NCBI GenBank assembly: GCA_949358305.1
Contig: OX442315.1
Coordinates: 18,070,427-18,130,426, forward strand
Source of the DNA: Strigamia acuminata
Lineage: Eukaryota; Arthropoda; Chilopoda; Geophilomorpha; Linotaeniidae
Length of the DNA: 60,000 nucleotides
Reading direction: 5' to 3'
Of the stretch, positions 22,142 to 34,464 are shown in pieces (position 1 is the first letter of the stretch; each line of letters starts with the position of its first letter). The translations under genes were made by a program, and so were the position numbers. Below the pieces are notes generated by a model. The model was not told the origin of the DNA and made no database searches. It saw nothing but the letters and a program-made list of their open reading frames with translations.

Positions 22142-22230
22142 CCGTACTGCCTCATTTAAACGCCCGAGTTCATTCAAACGCCGGGCCCGAATAAACGCCG
22201 GGGGTTCGGCGTTTAAATGAGGCAGTACGG
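22142..22230. mobile_element. 89-base palindromic MITE inside the satellite (type copy)
   Basis: Starts CCGTACTGCCTCATTTAAAC, ends in the reverse complement and is flanked by TA, splitting a satellite unit at GGGTT-TA-CTTCC. The GC-rich centre contains CGCCGGGCCCGAATAAACGC. Further copies are at about 24243-24331, 24360-24448, 26871-26958, 27397-27484 and 28729-28816. All sit at the same position of the satellite unit, so they spread with the array rather than by separate insertions; the doublet at 24.3 kb is a local duplication. Confidence 0.85.
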
Positions 22231-23605
22231 TACTTCCATTACTTCCATTTGGGTTTACTTCCCATTACTTCCATTACTTCCATTTGGGTTTACTTCCCAT
22301 TACTTCCATTACTTCCATTTGGGTTTACTTCCCATTACTTCCATTACTTCCATTTGGGTTTACTTCCCATTACGTCCATTACTTCCATTTGGGTTTACTT
22401 CCCATTACTTCCATTACTTCCATTACTTCCATTTGGGTTTACTTCCCATTACTTCCATTACTTCCATTTGGGTTTACTTCCCATTACTTCCATTACTTCC
22501 ATTTGGGTTTACTTCCCATTACTTCCATTTGGGTTTACTTCCCATTACTTCCATTACTTCCATTTGGGTTTACTTCCCATTACTTCCATTACTTCCATTT
22601 GGGTTTACTTCCCATTACTTCCATTACTTCCATTTGGGTTTACTTCCCATTACTTCCATTACTTCCATTTGGGTTTACTTCCCATTACTTCCATTACTTC
22701 CATTTGGGTTTACTTCCCATTACTTCCATTACTTCCATTTGGGTTTACTTCCCATTACTTCCATTACTTCCATTTGGGTTTACTTCCCATTACTTCCATT
22801 ACTTCCATTTGGGTTTACTTCCCATTACTTCCATTTGGGTTTACTTCCCATTACTTCCATTTGGGTTTACTTCCCATTACTTCCATTACTTCCATTTGGG
22901 TTTACTTCCCATTACTTCCATTTGGGTTTACTTCCCATTACTTCCATTTGGGTTTACTTCCCATTACTTCCATTTGGGTTTACTTCCCATTACTTCCATT
23001 ACTTCCATTTGGGTTTACTTCCCATTACTTCCATTTGGGTTTACTTCCCATTACTTCCATTTGGGTTTACTTCCCATTACTTCCATTTGGGTTTACTTCC
23101 CATTACTTCCATTACTTCCATTTGGGTTTACTTCCCATTACTTCCATTACTTCCATTTGGGTTTACTTCCCATTACTTCCATTACTTCCATTTGGGTTTA
23201 CTTCCCATTACTTCCATTACTTCCATTTGGGTTTACTTCCCATTACTTCCATTTGGGTTTACTTCCCATTACTTCCATTTGGGTTTACTTCCCATTACTT
23301 CCATTTGGGTTTACTTCCCATTACTTCCATTTGGGTTTACTTCCCATTACTTCCATTTGGGTTTACTTCCCATTACTTCCATTTGGGTTTACTTCCCATT
23401 ACTTCCATTTGGGTTTACTTCCCATTACTTCCATTACTTCCATTTGGGTTTACTTCCCATTACTTCCATTACTTCCATTTGGGTTTACTTCCCATTACTT
23501 CCATTACTTCCATTTGGGTTTACTTCCCATTACTTCCATTACTTCCATTTGGGTTTACTTCCCATTACTTCCATTACTTCCATTTGGGTTTACTTCCATT
23601 ACTTC

Positions 23606-24015
23606 CATTCACAGCATGTCCCTCGTTTGAGTTCGATTGCTGATACCCGTGAAAATCACTTGACCGTGCACGCCACACGTGTAGGTTTGGCAAGCGGAAG
23701 CGCCTTTTACTTTAGGACCAACTTCCCTGGAAGCGCCTTTAATCTTAGGACCAACTTCCTCCCAGACTCAATGCCAAAATGTGAAAAACATAATTAGTTG
23801 CAATTCCATTGCTGTCCTAAGAAACAAGAAAAAATAAAATTAATAACCAACAATAAATAAAGCATTAACTTAAATAAATTACCTGTAGAAATCTGCGTAG
23901 TGGTAAAATCCTTTTCCATCAGCAAATGCAAGATAGTTTAACACAAATTAGCATTACTCGAGCTGAGTTCTTTTTGCGCCAATGTGTGAAGCCAAGTGTA
24001 ATCACCTTTTCAACA
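23606..24015. repeat. satellite spacer segment (copy 1 of 4)
   Basis: About 410 bases of non-satellite sequence repeated with over 97 percent apparent identity at 26026-26433 and 28041-28447, partly at 29444-29630, with a right-hand remnant at 21575-21650. It contains a tandem pair of GGAAGCGCCTTT units with TAGGACCAACTTCC. Its minus strand has an open stretch of about 50 codons ending at 23606-23620 (EVGPKIKGAS repeated as EVGPKVKGAS, then CQTYTCGVHGQVIF). No coding role is shown. CTACAGgtaatt on the minus strand resembles a splice donor. Confidence 0.75.
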
Positions 24016-27000
24016 TTACTTCCATTTGGGTTTACTTCCATTACTTCCATTTGGATTTACTTTCCATTACTTCCATTTGGGTTTACTTCCCATTACTTCC
24101 ATTTGGATTTACTTCCCATTACTTCCATTTGGGTTTACTTCCCATTACTTCCATTTGGGTTTACTTCCCATTACTTCCATTTGGATTTACTTCCCATTAC
24201 TTCCATTTGGGTTTACTTCCCATTACTTCCATTTGGGTTTACCATACTGCCTCATTTAAACGCCCGGGTTCATTCAAACGCCGGGCCCGAATAAACGCCG
24301 GGGGTTCAGCGTTTAAATGAGGCAGTATGGTACTTCCATTACTTCCATTTGGGTTTACCATACTGCCTCATTTAAACGCCCGGGTTCATTCAAACGCCGG
24401 GCCCGAATAAACGCCGGGGGTTCAGCGTTTAAATGAGGCAGTATGGTACTTCCATTACTTCCATTTGGGTTTACTTCCCATTACTTCCATTTGGGTTTAC
24501 TTCCATTACTTCCATTTGGGTTTACTTCCATTACTTCCATTTGGGTTTACTTCCCATTACTTCCATTTGGATTTACTTCCCATTACTTCCATTTGGGTTT
24601 ACTTCCCATTACTTCCATTTGGGTTTACTTCCCATTACTTCCATTACTTCCATTTGGGTTTACTTCCCATTACTTCCATTTGGGTTTACTTCCCATTACT
24701 TCCATTACTTCCATTTGGGTTTACTTCCCATTACTTCCATTACTTCCATTTGGGTTTACTTCCCATTACTTCCATTACTTCCATTTGGGTTTACTTCCCA
24801 TTACTTCCATTTGGGTTTACTTCCCATTACTTCCATTTGGGTTTACTTCCCATTACTTCCATTTGGGTTTACTTCCCATTACTTCCATTTGGGTTTACTT
24901 CCCATTACTTCCATTACTTCCATTTGGGTTTACTTCCCATTACTTCCATTACTTCCATTTGGGTTTACTTCCCATTACTTCCATTACTTCCATTTGGGTT
25001 TACTTCCCATTACTTCCATTACTTCCATTTGGGTTTACTTCCCATTACTTCCATTTGGGTTTACTTCCCATTACTTCCATTTGGGTTTACTTCCCATTAC
25101 TTCCATTACTTCCATTTGGGTTTACTTCCCATTACTTCCATTACTTCCATTTGGGTTTACTTCCCATTACTTCCATTACTTTCATTTGGGTTTACTTCCC
25201 ATTACTTCCATTACTTCTATTTGGGTTTACTTCCCATTACTTCCATTACTTCCATTTGGGTTTACTTCCCATTACTTCCATTACTTCCATTTGGGTTTAC
25301 TTCCCATTACTTCCATTACTTCCATTTGGGTTTACTTCCCATTACTTCCATTACTTCCATTTGGGTTTACTTCCCATTACTTCCATTACTTCCATTTGGG
25401 TTTACTTCCCATTACTTTCATTACTTTCATTTGGGTTTACTTCCCATTACTTCCATTACTTCCATTTGGGTTTACTTCCCATTACTTCCATTACTTCCAT
25501 TTGGGTTTACTTCCCATTACTTCCATTACTTCCATTTGGGTTTACTTCCCATTACTTCCATTACTTCCATTTGGGTTTACTTCCCATTACTTCCATTACT
25601 TCCATTTGGGTTTACTTCCCATTACTTCCATTTGGGTTTACTTCCCATTACTTCCATTACTTCCATTTGGGTTTACTTCCCATTACTTCCATTACTTCCA
25701 TTTGGGTTTACTTCCCATTACTTCCATTACTTCCATTTGGGTTTACTTCCCATTACTTCCATTACTTCCATTTGGGTTTACTTCCCATTACTTCCATTAC
25801 TTCCATTTGGGTTTACTTCCCATTACTTCCATTACTTCCATTTGGGTTTACTTCCCATTACTTCCATTCCTTCCATTTGGGTTTACTTCCATTACTTCCA
25901 TTTGGGTTTACTTCCCATTACTTCCATTTGGATTTACTTCCATTACTTCCATTTTGGTTTACTTCCATTACTTCCATTTGGGTTTACTTCCCATTACTTC
26001 CATTTGGGTTTACTTCCATTACTTCCATTCACAGCATGTCCCTCGTTTGAGTTCGATTGCTGATACCCGTGAAAATCACTTGACCGTGCACGCCACACGT
26101 GTAGGTTTGGCAAGCGGAAGCGCCTTTTACTTTAGGACCAACTTCCCTGGAAGCGCCTTTAATCTTAGGACCAACTTCCTCCCAGACTCAATGCCAAAAT
26201 GTGAAAAACATAATTAGTTGCAATTCCATTGCTGTCCTAAGAAACAAGAAAAAATAAAATTAATAACCAACAATAAATAAAGCATTAACTTAAATAAATT
26301 ACCTGTAGAAATCTGCGTAGTGATAAAATCCTTTTTCATCAGCAAATGCAAGCTAGATTAACACAAATTAGCATTACTCGAGCTGAGTTCTTTTTGCGCC
26401 AATGTGTGAAGCCAAGTGTAATCACCTTTTCAACATTACTTCCATTTGGGTTTACTTCCATTACTTCCATTTGGATTTACTTTCCATTACTTCCATTTGG
26501 GTTTACTTCCCATTACTTCCATTTGGATTTACTTCCATTACTTCCATTTGGGTTTACTTCCCATTACTTCCATTTGGGTTTACTTCCATTACTTCCATTT
26601 GGGTTTACTTCCCATTACTTCCATTTGGGTTTACTTCCCATTACTTCCATTTAGGTTTACTTCCCATTACTTCCATTTGGGTTTACTTCCCATTACTTCC
26701 ATTTGGGTTTCCTTCCCATTACTTCCATTTGGGTTTACTTCCCATTACTTCCATTTGGGTTTCCTTCCCATTACTTCCATTTGGGTTTACTTCCCATTAC
26801 TTCCATTTGGATTTACTTCCCATTACTTCCATTTGGGTTTACTTCCCATTACTTCCATTTGGGTTTACCGTACTGCCTCATTTAAACGCCCGGGTTCATT
26901 CAAACGCCGGGCCCGAATAAACGCCGGGGGTTCAGCGTTTAAATGAGGCAGTATGGTACTTCCATTACTTCCATTTGGGTTTACTTCCCATTACTTCCAT

Positions 27001-29443
27001 TTGGGTTTACTTCCATTACTTCCATTTGGGTTTACTTCCATTACTTCCATTTGGGTTTACTTCCCATTACTTCCATTTGGGTTTACTTCCATTACTTCCA
27101 TTTGGGTTTACTTCCCATTACTTCCATTTGGGTTTACTTCCCATTACTTCCATTTGGGTTTACTTCCCATTACTTCCATTTGGGTTTACTTCCATTACTT
27201 CCATTTGGGTTTACTTCCCATTACTTCCATTTGGGTTTACTTCCCATTACTTCCATTTGGGTTTACTTCCCATTATTTCCATTTAAGTTTACTTCCCATT
27301 ACTTCCATTTGGGTTTACTTCCCATTACTTCCATTTGGATTTACTTCCCATTACTTCCATTTGGGTTTACTTCCCATTACTTCCATTTGGGTTTACCGTA
27401 CTGCCTCATTTAAACGCCCGGGTTCATTCAAACGCCGGGCCCGAATAAACGCCGGGGGTTCAGCGTTTAAATGAGGCAGTATGGTACTTCCATTACTTCC
27501 ATTTGGGTTTACTTCCCATTACTTCCATTTGGGTTTACTTCCATTACTTCCATTTGGGTTTACTTCCATTACTTCCATTTGGGTTTACTTCCCATTACTT
27601 CCATTTGGATTTACTTCCCATTACTTCCATTTGGGTTTACTTCCCATTACTTCCATTTGGGTTTACTTCCATTACTTCCATTTGGGTTTACTTCCCATTA
27701 CTTCCATTTGGGTTTACTTCCCATTACTTCCATTTGGGTTTACTTCCATTACTTCCATTTGGGTTTACTTCCCATTACTTCCATTTGGGTTTACTTCCCA
27801 TTACTTCCATTTGGGTTTACTTCCCATTACTTCCATTTGGGTTTACTTCCCATTATTTCCATTTAAGTTTACTTCCCATTACTTCCATTTGGGTTTACTT
27901 CCCACTACTTCCATTTGGCTTTACTTCCCATTACTTCAATTTGGGTTTCCTTCCCATTACTTCCATTTGGGTTTACTTCCCATTACTTCCATTTGGATTT
28001 ACTTCCATTACTTTCATTTTGGTTTACTTCCATTACTTCCATTCACAGCATGTCCCTCGTTTGAGTTCGATTGCTGATACCCGTGAAAATCACTTGACCG
28101 TGCACGCCACACGTGTAAGTTTGGCAAGCGGAAGCGCCTTTTACTTTAGGACCAACTTCCCTGGAAGCGCCTTTAATCTTAGGACCAACTTCCTCCCAGA
28201 CTCAATGCCAAAATGTGAAAAACATAATTAGTTGCAATTCCATTGCTGTCCTAAGAAACAAGAAAAAATAAAATTAATAACCAACAATAAATAAAGCATT
28301 AACTTAAATAAATTACCTGTAGAAATCTGCGTAGTGGTAAAATCCTTTTTCATCAGCAAATGCAAGCTAGTTTAACACAAATTAGCATTACTCGAGCTGA
28401 GTTCTTTTTGCGCCAATGTGTGAAGCCAAGTGTAATCACCTTTTCAACATTACTTCCATTTGGGTTTACTTCCATTACTTCCATTTGGATTTACTTTCCA
28501 TTACTTCCATTTGGGTTTACTTTCCATTACTTCCATTTGGGTTTACTTCCCATTACTTCCATTTGGATTTACTTCCCATTACTTTCATTTGGGTTTACTT
28601 CCATTACTTCCATTTGGGTTTCCTTCCCATTACTTCCATTTAGGTTTACTTCCCATTACTTCCATTTGGATTTACTTCCCATTACTTCCATTTGGGTTTA
28701 CTTCCCATTACTTCCATTTGGGTTTACCGTACTGCCTCATTTAAACGCCCGGGTTCATTCAAACGCCGGGCCCGAATAAACGCCGGGGGTTCAGCGTTTA
28801 AATGAGGCAGTATGGTACTTCCATTACTTCCATTTGGGTTTACTTCCCATTACTTCCATTTGGGTTTACTTCCATTACTTCCATTTGGGTTTACTTCCAT
28901 TACTTCCATTTGGGTTTACTTCCCATTACTTCCATTTGGATTTACTTCCCATTACTTCCATTTGGGTTTACTTCCCATTACTTCCATTTGGGTTTACTTT
29001 CCATTACTTCCATTTGGGTTTACTTCCATTACTTCCATTTGGGTTTACTTCCATTACTTCCATTTGGGTTTACTTCCCATTACTTCCATTTGGGTTTACT
29101 TCCCATTACTTCCATTTGAGTTTACTTCCATTACTTCCATTTGGGTTTACTTCCCATTACTTCCATTTGGGTTTACTTCCATTACTTCCATTTGGGTTTA
29201 CTTCCCATTACTTCCATTTGGGTTTACTTCCCATTACTTCCATTTGGGTTTACTTCCCATTATTTCCATTTGGGTTTACTTCCCATTACTTCCATTTGGA
29301 TTTACTTCCATTACTTCCATTTTGGTTTACTTCCATTACTTCCATTTGGGTTTACTTCCCATTACTTCCATTTTGGTTTACTTCCATTACTTCCATTTGG
29401 GTTTACTTCCCATTACTTCCATTTGGGTTTACTTCCATTACTT

Positions 29444-29905
29444 CCATTCACAGCATGTCCCTCGTTTGAGTTCGATTGCTGATACCCGTGAAAATCACTT
29501 GACTGTGCACGCCACACGTGTAAGTTTGGCAAGCGGAAGCGCCTTTTACTTTAGGACCAACTTCCCTGGAAGCGCCTTTAATCTTAGGACCAACTTCCTC
29601 CCAGACTCAATGCCAAAATGTGAAAAACATCTTTACTTGCAATTTGTGGGTTCCATCCATTGCTGTCGAAAGAAACAAATAAAAATAAACATTTAACAAA
29701 TTACTTTTAGAAATCTGCAACTGTCGTCAGGAAGGCCAAAATCCACGAAACAGGCAGCAAGCGGTCGATCATTGGATTCATGCGCTTCTTTGCATATTGC
29801 GCATCGAATTCGTGTCTCCAGATCATCACCTGGAGGCACCAATTCGATCATCGCATTGAGTTCGTGTTTCCAGATCGTCACCTGGAGACACGAATTCGAT
29901 CAAAG
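29444..29905. repeat. last satellite spacer and imperfect palindrome
   Basis: 29444-29630 matches the left half of the satellite spacer and then diverges. At 29805-29905, CGAATTCGTGTCTCCAGATC and related copies form an imperfect tandem and inverted structure (GAATTCGTGTCTCCAG ... CTGGAGACACGAATTC). No gene. Confidence 0.6.
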
Positions 29906-31366
29906 ACATGTAAAACCTTTATTCTTGATATTTTTGCCGACATTCTTACAAAGACGTTACATACACAAATCGGTCTCCAAACGGCAGCAATTAATTTCCC
30001 TGAAAAAAGAAAAAAAATAACAAACAAACAAAAACAACTTATTAATGGCAAAACATCCACCGACACAATGCCATGCAAATAACATTTCGTGTCCTAATTG
30101 TTTTTTTTTACGTAGGCATGATATAACATTAAGCCAGTATGAAAAATAAACTTCTGAAATATTGCATCAACCTGCAAAAAGACAAAATCGTGACGCGCGC
30201 TTGAAAACATTCCATGCTCCAACTACAAACCATCTATATAAAAATTCAATTGAAAGCATTTCTGCATTCCTTCCATCATTACATTGAGCCTGTAGAAAAA
30301 ATAATTAAATTTCTTTTAAAATTTTAGTAATCAACAAGTATTGCTTAATTCGTATTCACGAAATTTTTCTCAATTTACCAAATTGGTTGCCAATGGTTGC
30401 TGCTGTTCTAGGCCGTCACGTTTCGCTGCTCTTCTTCCTACAATGCAGTCTCGTTCTTATTTCCCGTATTACGATCGGACTTACAACCAGTAGTTACGTT
30501 ACTTCTGGGTAACGAATCGGAATACCACTGGAAAGAGAAAAAAATAAAAATAAATAAACCAATAATTTATTAATGTCAAATTAAAAACAAGTATGGCCGT
30601 GCAGGAACTCTACATAAATAAAAGACGCCTCAAATCTGTAGAAAAAATAAATTTCTTTTGCAATTTTAGTATTCATAAGCCTATCTTATTTTATTTCACA
30701 TTTAATTTGAAGCGAAATTTATTCACCCAAGTGTGTGTGCTGATGAACACACTCAGCTGCCATTTGTTTGAATTACTAAGTTTCTTGAAAATTAAAAATT
30801 AAAAATGCCAAAATTCATTATGGAATTTGCTAAAATATTGATAAATTTGAAAAGTGCACTTACCAATCGACATTTTGAAGCTCAGGAAACTTTATTCCTC
30901 ATTAAGGTGAGGATTGAGTTGTTAATAATGGCGGGAAATTTGATTCCACCCTAGTCCGCCTTCTGTTAGAAAAAAAACTAAAAATGCCAAAAATGGTTAA
31001 TTATGTCGCTGTTTTTCAACAATTCTGGAACATTTACAATCTTAAATGTAATTTAGATAAAGAAACTCAAATTCCCACCTCAAACCGAGTAGATGGCTGA
31101 AGATTAATTCTAAATATACCACCCAATGGTTGCCAGACTACATACTGTTCTACTTCCCACAATGCAATCTGATTCTTACCTGCGGTCGCTGTCGTTGGCT
31201 CAGAACCAAGCCACTTCTCCGCACGTCCATGACCTTCCCTATCAAGACTAGGATATTATGAACTTGATATTATTATTATTATTATTATTACTAACCCCAA
31301 CTGCCACGTTTGAATTCAGGCATCTATTACTGTGCTTTTCAAAAATATAAAAATATTGCTGATTCA
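29906..31366. repeat. low-copy dispersed repeat block, left
   Basis: No gene. Segments here recur elsewhere in the window. 30390-30480, 31115-31190 and 41525-41620 share CAATGGTTGC...CACAATGCAATCTGATTCTT. 30840-30970 is related to 32025-32165 and 41225-41370 (ACTTACCAAT...TTTGAAGCTCAG...GGCCTTCTGT). 30620-30760 is related to 35420-35580. These are old copies of one or two unknown repeat families. Confidence 0.6.
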
Positions 31367-31370
31367 TTAA

Positions 31371-32004
31371 CACTAGAACGGCCAGACCGGTCATTTTGAC
31401 CGGAACTGCTGTTTAAAACAGCTGCAGCAATAAACCCAATGGGTTTACGATGCTGCTAATTTGTGACTTTAGCTGATTTATGATGCTTTATATCATAAAT
31501 CATCAAAAGTTGCATTTATCTTAAGAAATAATAAAAAAAAAGTGAATTGACCTAGAACGGCCGAAACCGGTCAAAATAACCGGTTGAAATCACCTGAACA
31601 ATACGTCCACCAAACTGCACTAAACGTGCACCAAACGTGCACCAAATGGGCACAATACGTGCATACAACGTTTTGGCATCAAACTGATCCAGTAACACGC
31701 GAAACATGCGAAGAAAATACCAAAACAAAAATTGATGGTTTTTATAAAATCTGATAAAATTAAAAACGGAAATTTAATTTTATCAGGTTTTATAATAACC
31801 ATCCATTTTTGTTTTGGTATTTTCTTCGCATATTTCGCGTGTTACTAAATCCATTTGATGTCAAAACGTTGTATGCACGCATTGTGCACGTATTGTGAAA
31901 GTATTTTGCACATTTGGTGCACGTATTGTTCACGTTATTGAAAACCGGTCATTTTGACCGGTTTTGGCCGTTCTAGGTAGGCGGAAATTCCGGCCGTTCT
32001 AGTG
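31371..32004. mobile_element. piggyBac-type foldback MITE
   Basis: 634 bases flanked by TTAA on both sides (31367-31370 and 32005-32008), the piggyBac target duplication. Ends are CACTAGAACGGCC and its exact reverse complement GGCCGTTCTAGTG. Subterminal ACCGGTCATTTTGACCGG palindromes lie near both ends, and the interior (about 31590-31935) is one long imperfect hairpin (TGCATACAACGTTTTG...CAAAACGTTGTATGCA). No transposase. Confidence 0.88.
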
Positions 32005-32299
32005 TTAAATTATTTCCTAAAATATTGTTATATTTGGAAAATGTACTAACCAATGTGTATTTGAACATCTAGGGACTTCATTTCCCATTATGAAGTTGTG
32101 GATGGCTCAAAATCAAATCTCTAAAAATGGCGCCCGATTTATTTTCAACGTGGTCTGCTTTCTGTTTAAAAAAAAAATTTTATAATTCCTTAAATTATTC
32201 TGCTTGTAAATAGTCAATTTTGGAATCTTTTACAATCTTAAATTTTGTTTCAAATAAGCATTTCCCACCTCGAAATGCTGAAGATATTACTAAATATAC

Positions 32300-32795
32300 C
32301 ACCCAAATTATTCTCGTAAAGATCCCAACTTTTCTCGTAAAAATCCCAACTTTTCTTGTAAAAATCCCAAATTTCTCGTAAAAATCCCTACTTTTCTCGT
32401 AAAAATCCCTATTTTCTCGTAAAAATCCCAACTTTTCTCGTAAAAGTCCCTACTTTTCTCGTAAAAATCCCTATTTTTCTCGTAAAAATCTCTATTTTTC
32501 TCGTAAAAATCCCTATTTTTCTCATAAAAATCCCTATTTTTCTCGTAAAAATCCTTATTTTTCACGTAAAAATCCTTATTTTTCTCGTAAAAATCCTTAT
32601 TTTTCTCGTAAAATTCCCTATTTTTCTCGTAAAAATCACAATTTTTCTCGTAAAAATCCCTATTTTTCTCGTAAAAATCCCTATTTTTCTCGTAAAAATC
32701 CCTATTTTTCTCGTAAAATTCCCTATTTTTCTCGTAAAAATCACAATTTTCTCGCAAAAATCACAATTTTCTCGCAAAAATCACAATTTTTCTTG
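32300..32795. repeat. 21-base minisatellite TTTTCTCGTAAAAATCCCTA
   Basis: About 23 units of 20-21 bases. Because most units are 21 bases, the minus strand stays open for 149 codons as (NRDFYEK)n. The composition, lack of signal or flanking exons and variable unit length argue that it is not coding. Confidence 0.9.
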
Positions 32796-32924
32796 TAATT
32801 CTAATCAGGCTGGGGAGTTTCGGTTGAATAAATTTTTTTAAAATTTAAAATTTTAAAATTTTAAAATTTTTTCGATTTTAATCATTTTTTCGTGTTTTTA
32901 CGCAGATTAAACATGGTATTAAAC

Positions 32925-33015
32925 GGATTCTACATAGACTGAGCCCTATTATTACACGATTTAACAGAGTTTATTCCTATTATTACACGATTTAACAGAG
33001 TTTATCCCTATTAAT
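32925..33015. repeat. short tandem repeat CCTATTATTACACGATTTAA
   Basis: Two full and one partial 30-base units (CCTATTATTACACGATTTAACAGAGTTTAT-type), followed by TGCTTCACTGCATCACAAAT, which is shared with 35090 and 37390. Confidence 0.7.
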
Positions 33016-33382
33016 ACACGTTTTACGTTGTCAGACGACAGCTGTCAGGTAACACTAGATGCTTCACTGCATCACAAATTAACAAATACCGCATACCGGT
33101 ATGATGTTTTTACTTTTAATATTTTTTTTTGGTTTAACTTTGAAAAAGTTTACTTTAAAATAATGAGAAACTATTGTTAAAGGTATTTCAAAACTTTTCA
33201 AGAATTTTTTATTAAATTATTATAAAAACGTGTAAACTCATGTAAAAGAATAAAATCGTGCTATACCAAGTGTAAACAGTTTAAAATCGTGCTATATCGG
33301 GTTCAAACAGTGTAAGAATGCTCAAAAACATGACAAAATGATTATTGAAAAAAATCGAAAAAATTCATTATAAACCATGGAA

Positions 33383-34198
33383 CATTTTTTTCTCAACTCT
33401 TGAGGAACTTTTGGGTCCAAATCAAGAAATCATCTCATATATGTTAAATTGGATTAAAGTTAAAATAACTGAGATGGCCACTGGAGTTGTCTGATTTTTT
33501 TTTGTGTGAAATACTCTCGCGCAAATTTCGATGTTTATTTTTGGTTTTTGTCGTGTTGCTACAACCATCCCCCATATTTTTTTATTCATCAAGATTTCTT
33601 TCTAAAATGTCTCTGTACATATAAGGATCAATTATTTCTTCGATGGATTGGAGATTTCCAACTTTTTGCATCCACAAACCAACACTGATGTAGAGTATTT
33701 TACTGTTGGCTAACTTCAATTGGTTTTGTAATGTGTTAACATTACAAAATCAATTGATTTTTGGTACAAAGGTACAAGGAGTGACAAAAGCAAGATTTAA
33801 CTATTTGTCAAACAAAAGAAAAGGGTGTTTAGATTAGACACAACAGCATTTGGCTCAACGATCTACAGCCAACAGTAAAACGCTCCACATCAGTGTTGGT
33901 TTGAGGATGCGAAAGGTCTGAAATCTCCAATCCATCTAAAAAATAATGGATCCCTATGTTTACAGAGATATTTTAGAAAGAAATCTTGATGAATAAAAAA
34001 AAATTGGAGTTGGTTGTAGCAACACGACCACAACCAAAAATAAACATCGAAATTTGCGCGAGAGTATTTTACACACAAAAAAAAAATCAGACAACTCCAG
34101 TGGTCTTCTCAGTTATTTTAATCTTAATCCAATTTAACATTTTTGAGATGATTTCTTGATTCGGACCCAAAAGTTCCTCTAGAATTGAGAAAAAATGC
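33383..34198. mobile_element. long-arm foldback element
   Basis: Two arms of about 340 bases (33383-33720 and 33857-34198) are reverse complements with a few mismatches. For example GGAACTTTTGGGTCCAAATC near 33402 matches GATTCGGACCCAAAAGTTCC near 34160, and ACTCTCGCGCAAATTTCGAT occurs on both arms. The 136-base loop holds its own small inverted repeat CAATTGGTTTTGTAATG / CATTACAAAATCAATTG. Only arm-derived open frames are present. It could be an inverted duplication of an unknown repeat or a foldback transposon. Confidence 0.8.
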
Positions 34199-34444
34199 TA
34201 CGTGGTTGAAATTAACATTTCTTGATATTTGGTGTAAAATATCTCCGTCAATGCTACTGAAATTGCTTGAAAGTATGGCTGAATGATTAAAAGCAATACT
34301 ACAAGCTAAAGGATGGCCAACAAAGCTTTAACAGACATTGTTGTAAGGTTTTTTGATGGTTAACAGAGTTTGTTAACTTACTTTTGCCTCCCCAAGATAC
34401 AGCCGTTAGAATCAACATGATGCGTTTGTTAACTTAGTTTTGCC

Positions 34445-34462
34445 CCCCCCCCCCCCCCCACT
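34445..34462. repeat. poly-C tract
   Basis: About 17 consecutive C. Prone to length error in sequencing. Confidence 0.9.
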
Positions 34463-34464
34463 GT

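Larger units (their letters stand above)
21650..29443. repeat. 26/35-base satellite array with higher-order structure
   Basis: About 7.8 kb of tandem units. The basic unit is 26 bases (TTTGGGTTTACTTCCCATTA then CTTCCA). A second form carries an extra CATTACTTC (35 bases), and a third lacks a C (25 bases). All three forms alternate in local blocks: 35-base units dominate 22233-23605 and 24900-25870, while 25- and 26-base units dominate elsewhere. The array is divided by near-identical unique spacers at about 23606-24015, 26026-26433 and 28041-28447, plus a partial one at 29444-29630, and by copies of an 89-base MITE, giving higher-order periods of about 2.4, 2.0 and 1.4 kb. Long plus-strand open frames across it exist only because no unit form contains a stop; they are not genes. 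Confidence 0.95.

Noticed and set aside
22217-26217. Open frames of 448-594 codons on the plus strand (LLPITSIWVYFPLLPFGFTS repeats)
   Set aside because: They exist in all three plus frames at once because the 26- and 35-base units contain no stops. Unit lengths shift the frame constantly, there is no start context, and the sequence is plainly satellite.
32308-32757. 149-codon minus-strand frame (NRDFYEK repeats)
   Set aside because: Product of a 21-base minisatellite; unit length varies and no splice or promoter context is present.
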